A DNA stretch of 64,000 bases from Glandiceps talaboti (lineage: Eukaryota > Hemichordata > Enteropneusta > Spengelidae). How positions within the stretch are numbered: position 1 is the stretch's first letter; every line of letters begins with the position of its first letter. The stretch is from assembly GCF_964340395.1 (NCBI RefSeq), contig NC_135553.1, positions 3,490,001 through 3,554,000 on the forward strand, given 5' to 3'. Positions 1 to 10,510 of this stretch are shown piece after piece. The notes under the pieces were generated by a model, which saw only the letters and a list, made by a program, of their open reading frames with translations, did not search any database and had not been told where the DNA came from. Position numbers and translations under genes: made by a program.

Positions 1-589
1 CGATTATAGGTTGTAATATGTACAATCGCACAATGTCAAGGTCAATCGTACAATGTCAAGCATCGTTCGTTTAAGTCAACCCCTCCCCCTCCCCTACACA
101 AACTTTCACAAATGCGATATCAAACGTATGATGTAAACTATGATGAAAACTGTAGCGGTCACATCGCTATGATCGATGTAATGTAACATGATTGTAAACA
201 CATTAAAAAAATAAAATACTACAGAAACCCAGCACCATATCTCACATTAGAAGTACATTTTTTATTAAATCTTACATTTTTATTACATCTCAGTAGTAAA
301 TAACAAAACTGTTATAAGTGCAGGAGCGAAAATTTTCCGCCGAAATTTGGTTAGCAGTGCGAAAATGAAGTTCAGTAATCGCATTGATGCCAGACCCCCT
401 CCCCCTAAACCCGGGCCCTAAACGAACGAAATTCGCTTATTGAGCTCGCGTGACATTGCATTATGCGGTCGCCCTAACGATTGTCAAGACGTCGTATATC
501 AACGATTAGTAAACAAACTTTAAAATAGCACTGTTTGATAAGAAAGACATAAATTTCACATTTGTTCCATGATGTACAAATGTTACCAT
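1..589. other. No gene seen
   Basis: AT-rich DNA with no coding potential, RNA gene or clear repeat on either strand. The start has two close copies of a short motif (cgcacaatgtcaaggtcaatcg and a variant), which is too little to call an array. Confidence 0.4.
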
Positions 590-990
590 GGCACAGTACG
601 TACCCGGGCAGTGTCTATATAATATCAAACGAGCTCACAATAACTATGCTCTCTGCAAATTCACTCACAAGGGAGGAAATCTATGGAATCCGTTACCTGA
701 ACATGTAAAGCGGGCTAAAACTTTTTAAACACTTCAAAGACAATTACAGAGACATTTCTTCTGCCTAGCAGTTATTTTATTTATCTGGAGCTATATTGTC
801 ACAATGTGTGTATTTTATGTCCTAATGTATTTTAGAATTTGTAAGTGGACTCTTGAGTGATTTTCGATTTGATGTGTGATCGAGGGCCTCAGAGAAGTCG
901 ACCGCAACGCTCTGCATTGTTTGTAACGCTTATTAAGTTTTACCCTGAATATAGATATTTTATAATAATAATATGGAGGGTCCAATATAT
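590..990 (+). mobile_element. Decayed non-LTR retrotransposon (LINE) 3' end
   Basis: One frame reads a remnant of the C-terminal tail typical of LINE ORF2 reverse transcriptases: a short basic stretch, then NLWNPLPEHVKRAKTF, an in-frame TAA at about 726-728, then QRQLQRHFFCL. The 'LWN-LP' motif followed by a basic helix is a common ending of CR1/L2/jockey-type ORF2 proteins. The downstream stretch to about 990 looks like element 3'UTR. No reverse transcriptase catalytic block lies upstream, so the copy is 5'-truncated and inactive. The family is not identified. Confidence 0.5.
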
Positions 991-1389
991 TAATAAATGG
1001 AGTTACAAGTATCGAAACATTCCAAATCCACCCGTACAACTTGAATTACACGTCTCTTCGTTTTCGAAATATTGTGGTCTCAGACTATTAACCCCTTCAA
1101 TACTGAAAACATTCCCGTCAAAATTCTTGTTTTATGTAAGTTTTTGGCATATATCAACTTCATTTTAGACTTGAATTAAAGAAATGTTACTTCCTAATAA
1201 AGTAATATTATTGTCATTATGAAAATGTTCATATAAATTGGGTCCCCTTATTATATGAAACTCGTCTCTAGTCATGAAAGGGTCAAAGAACAGAACCACA
1301 GCGTGTGTGTGGATGTGAATGTGTGTATGTGTAGGTATGTCTGTATAGCATGAGTGTGAGTTTTCGTCTTTTATGGCGTTCACTCATTA

Positions 1390-1753
1390 AAGTGGCCATA
1401 TGGATGATGATTGGGTATTTACTTGGGATTTTTAATTTATAAAACAAATTTATCATGGCTTCCTATTTGACAAATGAATGTAAAACAGCATATGCCAAGT
1501 CCTTGTTTGTATCTCAATGGCAAAAGACTGATAAACATGTAAAATCTTTGTTATTGTACGTACAATAACAAACTTTTTACGTTTTTTTTTTGTTTGTTTG
1601 TTTTTTTTGCTTTTTTTTTGGGGGGGGGGCTTATTGCAATGAATTGACTTGGTCTTTGTTTTACATTAATATTTCAAGTAGGAAGCCATGATAAAATAGT
1701 CTTATCAATCAAAAATCCAAAATAATACCCAATCCTCATCCATATGGCCACTT
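1390..1753. mobile_element. MITE, mariner-like (family A, copy 1)
   Basis: The arms are inverted: AAGTGGCCATATGGATGA at 1390 is matched in reverse at the right end (CCATATGGCCACTT, ending 1753). Both ends abut a TA dinucleotide (1388-1389 and 1754-1755), the target duplication of Tc1/mariner elements. At the centre (about 1540-1580) is a near-perfect palindrome around GTTATTGTACGTACAATAAC. A poly-T and poly-G tract (1581-1629) interrupts the right half. There is no transposase, so it is non-autonomous. A second copy lies at 16605-16920. Confidence 0.8.
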
Positions 1754-1755
1754 TA

Positions 1756-2463
1756 GGCATGTTTAGTCACCTTACAACACATGGTAGGTTAATGAGATGG
1801 TAACTACTCATTTACCTTAAAAGTTATAGCAACATTAAATATAATATGCATAAAATAAATATACGGTATACTTTATACGTTATATGGCGTCCTACAGTAT
1901 GGTATGATATGATGGCGTCTGAAAAATATCCGAGTACTAGATTTATTTTACTGTCTACGTTGCACCTAGTCTAGCTGTTTGACCTCGGATTTTCTTCCGA
2001 TACAATAGACACACGGACGAACATCGCTATCGAGGATGGAACATCCTCACTGCGAACTTCGTTCGCTTATCATATCGAAAGAAAGCCCAAACAAACGTCT
2101 AGCAGCAAGACTACGTGCACCTTTTATATCCGTAGACAATTGGTCCATTCATCGCTTGACCGTCTTAAGGTCAAGAAACTTTCAGGTGACGTCACAGACC
2201 AACTAGCTCGCATAGAACATCCTTGAATAGTATACAACAACCACTGTATTTGTTTGTGTATGACCGGACAACCATATTAGAATATCAATGGAGTGATCAC
2301 TGGACTGCGACTGTGCTAACCATGGAGTAATAACCTTGGATTACCCCCTGAGAGTACCATGTCTGTGGCATCTCTTCTGCATGCGTACAAGGGTTAAGAA
2401 AATATATTTTACACAATTATTGACGCTAAATACTTTCTTATATATATATATTGCCTCTTTCAG
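1756..2463. other. Upstream flank of the SLC10 gene; first exon not resolved
   Basis: The exon at 2464 needs a preceding exon that ends with two bases of a split codon and encodes roughly 25-30 N-terminal residues. No convincing ATG-plus-donor candidate was found here. The frame of the 2464 exon is open upstream back to an ATG at 2381, but an excellent acceptor (tgcctctttcag) sits at 2451-2463, so splicing is more likely than translation through it. The true first exon could also lie further upstream. Confidence 0.35.
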
Positions 2464-4731
2464 GATTGTGGACCAAATATTTCCCATCGTGATCGTCATT
2501 GTCCTATTCGCCAACACATGTACGATGGGTTGTAAGTTAGAATGGGCGGTTATCAAGTCATTAATTGTGCGGCCAGCCAGTGTATCTATTGGATCCTGTT
2601 GCCAATTCCTCGGCATGCCTTTGGTAAGTAGGTCAAGGCGTGACCTTTGAACTCTACACCTCAGGTTACACCGGCTTGCAGTCGGTAACTTTAACCATTT
2701 TATGCTGAAGTTGGTGTAGGTTGCTGAGAACCCCTAGTTGTGTTTACACAATGTTAAGGAATGTTGATACCTTTTGATTGGATCGCCTGTCATCGTAAAT
2801 ATCATTTACTTTCGGCATAGTCCAGTGAAAGCTTTATAAAGCTTGAACTCAGGTTATATACAGTATTAAAGTTTATTGCTTGAAAATACAATGTGCTTTT
2901 GTACGTATCATGCATCACAGCGTTTATTATTTGTGGATAGCTTTGCGTGCCAAGGACTGTTTATCATTGCCAAATGTGGTTATTGTAAACCAGAGAAGTT
3001 GACTAATTAATGTTTTGAGACAAATTATTTCACATTGATTGCTATGTTAGTTTTGAAACTTTAATATCAAGTTTGTTTACCACGTTACAATCATGGTTCA
3101 GGTAGGTATCAGGCACTCACATCACAAAACAAGAACAAAAGACAATACAAGTAGGAGTAATAAAGAATCCCTACATCAGATTTTACTATAGTAATCAGAT
3201 TAACTACGTCATCTCTGAATTGATTTATGGATTTTTGTACACGTGTCATTTCTTGTGTGTCTTCAAGAAATTAGATGTTACGAAAAGCGCACCCTCTTTG
3301 GAAATGTGTCGGTCAATTCTAAAGCAATTTATGCGGCCAATCAGGCTGTGATATCCAATTTATGCGGCCAATCAGGCTGTCATGTCCAATTTATGCGGCC
3401 AATCAGGCTGTGATATCCAATTTATGCGGCCAATCAGGCTGTGATATTCAATTTATGCGGCCAATCAGGCTGTGATATCCAATGCCTTGTGTGTCAGTTA
3501 TTAATACAAATTTGATAAATGAACTATACTTACTTTTGTCTTACTTTTGACTCGATTCCTTTTTCAGGCATCGATTCTTCCACTGATACTTTCAAAAAAT
3601 AATATGTGTAATATTCAACTTCTCTTTCTTTTTTTAAAACTTTTCTTAGTTTGCCTTCATTATTTCTGTGGCGTTTTCGTTACCCGTGGAATCAGCCTTT
3701 GGCTTGCTTCTGATTGGTTGTTGCCCAGGTGGAGGACTCAGTAACATATTTTCCGTGTTATTGGATGGTGACCTTACCCTCAGTATTACGATGACGTTTT
3801 TTAGTACAATACTGGCGTTAGGTAGGTTTATAATGACTTTCAATCGTTTCATGATAACTCGGACAACTGTGATTGGCTGAGGTACTACCAAACCATTTCA
3901 ATTAGACCACACTGCGTTTACATCTCACACAACGTTTTTTGTTGTTGTTGCATAAAACAAAATATAGATACTGATAGCTAGCAAGCATATAAAATAACAC
4001 ATTTTTATTTCATTTTCAACGTCACTCGGATAAGACAGTGAAGATCCAAACACAAAACTTGATTTGCATTTACAATGAGATAAAACGTAACATATCATCT
4101 GTGTGCATGTTACTAGTATCTGTTCCTGTATTTTTGTTGTGTAATTGCTAACAAAAGACGTTGTGTTAGACATGAAAAACATCGTGTCACATAATTGATT
4201 GAAAGTCTATAGCCTACGGTGACACTGGTTTGGTAGTAACATGCAGGAATTGACAGTTGACTAAGTACAAAAATCATCAATGGCTTTTGCAATGGTTTAT
4301 GACGATAAACGTAACTCTGTTCCCCTACGCTGTCATATGACTTCGTGAACGTAACTGTTTTTTCTTTGTCTGGTGTGTGACGTCACCAGTAGTTGTCTCG
4401 GGTGATGAAATGTATTTAGTAGCGTTAATCTTAATATTAATCTTTATTTCTTATAAAGATCTTTACTATACTGCCGTGACGTTATAAACGTATCTTTGGT
4501 GCTGTACATCGTCAAATGACGTCATCAAGAGTTTTAGAGCATGATGAAAGAAACAAATTGTCTTTATTTTCCCCAAGTGTGCTATTGTATGTTTTTCAAA
4601 ATATTGCTAAAGGAATGTGTGTGCATACGCACACGCTACATGCACACGCGCGTGTCCATATGTGTGTGTGTGTGTGCGTGTGTGTGTATGTATGTGTGTG
4701 TGTGAGCGTGCGTGTGTGCGTGCGTGCGTGC

Positions 4732-4795
<64 letters not shown>

Positions 4796-7700
4796 AATCC
4801 TATATTAATTGGTAAAGAATACGTCAAAACATGTCTAATACACATAGGCAAAAGTAGGTGAAGCATACAAAATATTCCTGTTTACATTTATAGCAGTGTT
4901 ATTATCATGGGAAATTCAACTATTTACCACGTTTGATTAGTAATTATCGCATTGATGAGATCAATGACCTTAGAATTATTTCCATGATATGCCGTGTATT
5001 GGAATTACTGACAAATCATCATATTTTTGACAAATCTTCATGTATGTAAAAATTCAACATGTTTATAAATTAGTTGCCGATAATTTAGACAAGGTAAAAT
5101 AATAAAATGAAGTGTACATGTGTTTACTGGTGACTCAAAAGTTCGACGAAGTATTGAGGTCTTCTGTTTGTCGGTACTACGACGCTGAATTAGAGTTTTA
5201 ATTTTATACGTTACAAGTTTATATATCATGTACTGGGGAGAGGAGGGGTGCTCACATAGTAAGGGTAACTATATAATGATGTATAGCAGATTTAATCTGG
5301 ACCCCCCTTTTCGACTAAATGTATACTAAAGATTTTTTTAAAGCATAATGTAAAGAATGGCTTCCCTCTTTGAACGCATGTACTACTTTTAACCCCCATA
5401 TTTTGGACAATGTAGTTTTCAAACTGACGGTTTTAATTTTTTCTGGCAACTTTTGGACAACGTAGTTTACAAGTTGTCGATTTCTACATTTTTCCGAGAA
5501 TTTGACTTCTATTTTCTGGCAGAATGTAGACATTGTTGAATCTTTGTAAAGTTACAATGGTACACCTGTACCCAAAACCCAGCCAAGCTACCCCCTCCAC
5601 CTTACAATGGTACACCTGTACCCAAAACCCAGCCAAGCTACCCCCTCCACCTTACAATGGTACACCTGTACCCAAAACCCAACCAAGCTACCCCCTCCAC
5701 CTTACAATGGTACACCTGTACCCAAAACCCAGCCAAGCTACCCCATCCACCTTACAATGGTACACCTGTACCCAAAACCCAGCCAAGCTACCCCCTCCAC
5801 CTTTCCTGGATCACGAATTTCTACAATTGATGCAATCCGCAGTTCATCTTGTGGGTTAGGGAACTATCGTGTCATGCGTTTGCAAACAGTTTTGTTACAT
5901 AATCGTGGAAGGAGTTACCGTGATCATTTTATCATAGAAATAAAAAACAACAATACGAAAACAGTGTTATTAGTCCTCGTATCATATAAGCTGATGTAAC
6001 ACGGGATAACATTTTCAATTGTAAATTTGAGTAATTTTGTCAATCTTTCCTCTCTCTACACAGGAATGATGCCCCTCAACTTGTTCATTTATTCACACTA
6101 TTGGACAGATGGAGGAAGGCGCTTTCCCGTGCCTTATATCAGCATCATTGTATCACTTGCGTTGCTATGCATTCCCGTTGGGATCGGCATGGCTATACGT
6201 AACTTCCGGCCGTTGTGGGCGAAAAAGGGTATTGCTTTAATCAGACCATTTGGCATTACGTTAATTATACTAGCACTGACTACTGGTGTCTATAGCAACC
6301 TATTTCTTGTGTACCAGTGGAATGCCACGGTGGTGGGCAGCTCTTTCCTACTACCCATTGTTGGCTTCATCATCGGAGCTCTCTTTGGAACAATTTTTAA
6401 GAGAGGTGTACCGAAAACAAAAACTATTTGCCTAGAAACTGGAATTCAAAATTCGGCCTTAGCAACAGGGTTGATACAAATAATGTACGACCAACCAGAC
6501 AGAGATTTGCTATCAGTGATGCCACTTACGTGTGCCATGGCACAATTTCTTATGGTAAGTATGGCCGCTTCATTATTATCACAACAATATTGTGGCAAGC
6601 TCGTATCTACATCGATAATCTCAAGGTCTGATACTGTAGCTTGACACCATTACCTCACTCATACCACTACGGCCAGTTTATATTAAACAATTCCTAATCT
6701 TCAATTGCGCAGTTTTCATTTCATTAAACTTTTAATTTTTTCTTTAAATGATTCATAAAAAAACAACCATCGTGATGGACGTAAAAAGCTATGACACTTT
6801 TAGTACTTGTTTGTCCCGGCTCGGATCAGAACAGCACAACGGCCCTTTAGCATTCCTCAACTCCCTAGGTACTCGAGCTTTTTTTCTCTTTTTTCTTCTT
6901 ATATTGATAGCATACAATTCATTGCAGCCATTTAAGCGCATAGGATTAAAGCCTTCGCATTGCAACCTACATCCTACCAGGTCCCCAGTTATACTGAGGC
7001 ACAGTCGTGGTTCAAATCTTGCCCAAGGACTTTAGCCACTCAGAAACAAACAGCAGGCAGCGACGGGGCTCGAACCTGCAACCTGTAGATTCCAAGCCAG
7101 TCGCGCTAACCATTCACCCATCATGACTCCACATATACTGTATATATAGTTTCATTTACTCATATATACTTTGTGTTTGTGTTTGTGTTTGTGTTTGTGT
7201 TTGTGTTTGTGTTTGTGTTTGTGTTTGTGTTTGTGTATGTTTATTTTTATTTATTTATTTATGTGTTTGTTTGTTTGTTTGTTTGTTCGTTTGTTTGTTT
7301 GTTTGTTTTACTGTTTGAGCTTACTTCCGGGGCTGCCTGTAGTCAAGTTGGAGAAAGGGTGAATAAAGATAGTGCTGTCCCTAAATATTCGTAACATTAC
7401 CGACGTTTTAAAATAATACTTTAGATTGTTACGAGGTTGCGGTAAGATAACCGTATATTCGAGACATGACGTTCACTTGTAAATGGAATTAAATATCGAG
7501 TATAGAGTTGGCCTCCAGAAAGTTGCATATGTGTCCAGACAGTTGTATATGTGTCAGCACAGTGACGACCCGGAGTCTATCTTGTTATACCGATCTACAT
7601 GGAAAAGACCCTGATGTATAACATTGTTGGACGGAGTCTGTTTCCAAGCTACAACTTGAAGTCTTTTGGGTTTGTTTCCATGGTTTCTAAAATCTCCCAT

Positions 7701-8779
7701 TCTGTATTTTCAGGTTACAGTTACGTACGTCGTCTACTTCATTTATGGAAAGTGTAAGAAGAAAAAGTCTCTACGGTCGTCAAAATCTGATACAAATATT
7801 ATCCTAGGTACTCGAGCTTTTTTTCTCTTTTTTCTTCTTATATTGATAACATTATTAAAATATACAGTGTAATTAAATTTCGCGTAAACTTTGCAGAAAA
7901 TAGTAATGTTTTAACAAGCTACACGACCAGCCTTGGCAAAACTCTAGGTTTCATTAGATTATACATATAATAAATATATCTCACATATGTCAAAAATCAA
8001 TTCACACCATGGTACATAGAACTTGTCATGCTGTGATAAAGAACACACCCCTTTCTTTCCAAGTCCATATTTACATTTAAAAATGTCACTTGTTGACTAT
8101 CGAAAATAGAAAAAGTATTAATGTTACTTGATATTTCACCTCAACAAACTTCAACAAGATCCTGGGGCATACCGACTTAATTTTTTATCTTAAAATATTG
8201 AACCATCGAACCTTCATATTTCTTCATAAGTATAGAGACATAGAACCACCGAGGCAGTATAAGTCACAGCTGGCCACTCTTGTGCTTGACAAATTTAAAG
8301 ATATGTGACTTTTGAAAATTTACGTAAACTCTTTATTTATTCTCAGACCACTACTTCTATAGTGGTGTGAGGTTTATTGGACCATGTATACACAATATTC
8401 TGCATTTATAGAACTAGCACTATATTACTTCTTCTTTTTTTCACTATAACCTCTCTATATTGTCAACATATCCTTTTTTTTGTTCAAGGTGATATAAGCC
8501 TGATGGGCTGGGAGACATTTTATTACCTCATGTCACTATAATAAAATTACTTACTTACTGTCACCACACCATCAAATATATACCATGGTCGACTTTCCAT
8601 ACTTTTATTACACTTTATTTATCCTGGATGTTCTCCTTCTGTCTATTTTTTTTGTAGATCCCGATGATCTTGTTATAGAAGATACCAGCTCCACAAGAAC
8701 GATGGTTTCTGTTGCTAGTGGTGACGTCACTCCTGAGAGTGAAGTTACTCCGTCTAAATCATCTAATGTCATCATTTAA
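2464..8779 (+). CDS. SLC10-family sodium/bile acid cotransporter (N-terminal exon missing)
   Basis: Predicted multi-pass plasma-membrane symporter of the SLC10 (NTCP/ASBT) family, which couples Na+ to uptake of bile acids, steroid sulfates or related organic anions. Coding exons, all phase-compatible: 2464-2623, 3650-3821, 6064-6554, 7714-7807 and 8658-8779 (TAA at 8777), about 345 residues. Family hallmarks in order: CTMGCKLEW in the first visible membrane segment; LLLIGCCPGGGLSN, the conserved GC-PGG-SN substrate/Na+ motif; STILALGMMPL, which spans the 3821/6064 junction exactly; and ETGIQN, the core Na+-binding motif. A lysine-rich stretch (KCKKKK) follows the last helix, then an acidic and Ser/Thr-rich cytoplasmic tail. 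Human SLC10A1/A2 are about 350 residues, so only some 25-30 N-terminal residues are missing. The substrate cannot be told from sequence. Introns hold two minisatellites, a SINE and simple repeats. Confidence 0.93.
3326..3480. repeat. 31-bp minisatellite, 5 copies
   Basis: Five head-to-tail copies of a 31-bp unit that begins AATTTATGCGGCCAATCAGG, with only two or three substitutions between copies (for example gatatcc, catgtcc, gatattc). It lies in the SLC10 intron before the exon at 3650. Confidence 0.95.
4659..4792. repeat. (GT)n microsatellite
   Basis: About 130 bp of GT dinucleotides, interrupted by GTGC and GTAT variants in its first half and pure in its second half. Intronic in the SLC10 gene. 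Confidence 0.97.
5551..5800. repeat. 50-bp minisatellite, exactly 5 copies
   Basis: Five nearly identical 50-bp units beginning CTTACAATGGTACACCTGTA, at 5551, 5601, 5651, 5701 and 5751. The differences are single bases (first base g, aaccaa versus agccaa, cccatcc). The array sits 260 bp before the SLC10 exon at 6064 and produces spurious proline-rich reading frames. Confidence 0.96.
6864..6909. repeat. 46-bp exact direct repeat, copy 1
   Basis: Identical over 46 bp to 7803-7848. It begins CCTAGGTACTCGAGC, followed by a T/C-rich tract and ATATTGATA. This copy lies in the intron between the SLC10 exons that end at 6554 and start at 7714, at the 3' edge of a SINE remnant. The second copy starts within the 7714-7807 exon and carries its splice donor. 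Confidence 0.9.
6910..7125 (-). mobile_element. tRNA-derived SINE
   Basis: Read on the minus strand, the element starts near 7112 with a tRNA-like head: an A-box-like TAGCGCGACTGG and a B-box GGTTCGAGCCC at the spacing of a polymerase III promoter. A conserved-looking body follows (CTTGGGCAAGATTTGAACC, TGCCTCAGT, CCTGGTAGGATG), then an A/T-rich tail. The body resembles the shared central domains of animal SINE superfamilies. The tRNA part does not fold into a convincing intact cloverleaf, so I call a SINE and not a tRNA gene. Confidence 0.7.
7170..7310. repeat. TTTGTG hexamer array grading into TTTA/TTTG repeats
   Basis: About eleven TTTGTG units (7170-7236), then TTTA and TTTG tetranucleotides to 7310. 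It lies 400 bp before the SLC10 exon at 7714. Confidence 0.95.
7803..7848. repeat. 46-bp exact direct repeat, copy 2, spanning an SLC10 splice donor
   Basis: The first five bases (CCTAG) are the last coding bases of the 7714-7807 exon and the rest is the start of the intron, so the repeat contains the GT donor at 7808-7809. If the intron is retained, the frame continues as a hydrophobic stretch beginning GTRAFFLFFLLIL and stops at 7872. Confidence 0.85.
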
Positions 8780-9757
8780 TGAGTTATAAAAAGAGAGTGT
8801 CTGAATATAGTGTTATCACTCTCATTTCAAACCACCGTCACAAAAACAACTGTTACAGTGCTAGAGAATTAAAACATTTGGCCATATCGATTTATAATCC
8901 GTCAAGGAAATTCGTCAAAATCTCAGAAGAATTCGATCACATTTCTAAAATTTTGCTTTAAAACGCTCAGTATATGTATCCATGACTATTCGGTACGGTG
9001 TTAGCAACTATTTAAACAACTCTGCTAGGCCAAGGGCACCGAGTGAGGCTGAAAAATATGTAAAGCCGATGTCATTTCACGATAATACTCGGTTCTGCGT
9101 AACTACATTCGATATTCTCCGAGGATGACGTCATAAATTAGATGCTAAACAGCCGTAAACACCCGAAGTATTACCGTAACTCTGCGGTAGTTTGTTTATG
9201 CATCGGAACCGACCCTCAAACATTAGCCTCGATTTCAGGACAGCCGTAATGACCACCATCCATCACACATACATATGTTGATATACTGATTGTCTTAGTT
9301 CTCGACGACTTTTTAATACTAACAGTCAGGGAGAAATGCGAACTGTACGAATATATTGGTGCCTTAAAGGAGTGCAATACTTTCAAATCATATCATTATA
9401 ATGATGTTACCTTTGTACTTACTTTACTGTTTGCGTGTTTGTCTATAGCATGCGGTCTTAGAAACCCGTTATCCCACCATAGTAATAGTTCAAGAGATAA
9501 CAATCTAATGAAAAAATTGATGAAGGAGTGCACTGGATTTCAATACACCTTTATTTCCTTATACGAAGGGAATACAAACATAGAGATGAACTCTAGTCCA
9601 GTCCTAGCAGTCTTGCTTCAATGATTGTTTTCTTTCTTCGCACACTGACATCAGTAAACGAAGAAAACATCATTTTCCTAATAGTTTCATTCATATATAG
9701 AGTAACTTATTGTAATATTGACCAAAGATGTTCATCATCTTGGTAGATCAAACGATT
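8780..9757. other. Intergenic, no gene seen
   Basis: Short open frames near 8779-8961 and 9439-9624 lack family resemblance, splice logic or start context. No RNA gene or clear repeat was recognised. Confidence 0.4.
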
Positions 9758-9927
9758 TACACGTGTTAAAACGCACAAGTTCAGAGTTTTTTGGCATTGA
9801 ACTTTCGACCCTTTTTGGTCAGCGATCCGCATAATATTTGTCGTTCTGGTGAGGATCGTCCACCAAGACAGGTCTGAAGCTCAGTGCTAAAAAACTTTGA
9901 ACTTCTGCGTTTTAATAACCCGTGGTA
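9758..9927. mobile_element. Foldback MITE (family C, copy 1)
   Basis: The left arm TTACACGTGTTAAAACGCAC pairs with the right arm TGCGTTTTAATAACCCGTGGTAA. The inner arms also pair (GTTCAGAGTTTTTTGGCA with GTGCTAAAAAACTTTGAAC). There is no coding content. A diverged copy lies at 30861-30994 in a CNOT3 intron. Confidence 0.65.
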
Positions 9928-10260
9928 AGTCATTTAGTGAAATATTGTTTCGTAGTAACACTATTTCTACCCCTATGTAGGATATCATGAAATCAGTCAT
10001 ACTAGCACGAGGACATATGTCCCTGTGTTACAGTATAAGACATCCCTTATATGCAAGACGTTGCATGTTTGCTCAGACTTCTGAGATGCGAGTAAACTTT
10101 AGGCCATGGCGTACACAGAGAGATGGAGGGGTGGCTGCAGTGGCTACTCCATGACATGACCAAAAAAAAACTTGTTACCCAGTCCACATTTGTACAATGT
10201 AGGAATTATTAACATGGTGTGTTACAATCAATGTCCATATTCTTTTTACAATACTTAGAT

Positions 10261-10510
10261 GTTATTCCCCAATGTTTTTCTTCGTTCAACCAAGGAAAGT
10301 ACGAGTGACCTTAGGGGCAAAACCCTTAGGCCACGAGTATTTGAGGCTGAATGAAGAAATGTTTTGGAGAAATAACAATTATACCAGTGCTAGTACTAAT
10401 ATCAAAGAAAAATCAGGGAAAGTAATGGCAAGTTTGAACGTGTTGTCATGACATAGAACGAGTCTGAGTGTATAAATTCCATATTTTTCAACTTGGCTTG
10501 TACATGGTAT
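10261..10510. mobile_element. Dispersed repeat with terminal hairpin (family D, copy 1)
   Basis: The first 115 bp form a hairpin (GTTATTCCCCAATGTTTTTC against GAAATGTTTTGGAGAAATAAC). A unique stretch follows, ending CTTGGCTTGTACATGGTAT. The same layout and sequence recur at 59942-60190, including AATATCAAAGAAAAATCAGG, which supports a mobile family. Confidence 0.7.

Noticed and set aside
5533-5999. Proline-rich open frames over the 50-bp repeat
   Set aside because: Repeat-generated. The unit's stop-free frames shift from copy to copy, and no conserved domain is present.
7000-7125. Functional tRNA gene on the minus strand
   Set aside because: A- and B-box sequences are present, but an intact acceptor stem and cloverleaf could not be drawn, and a SINE body follows.
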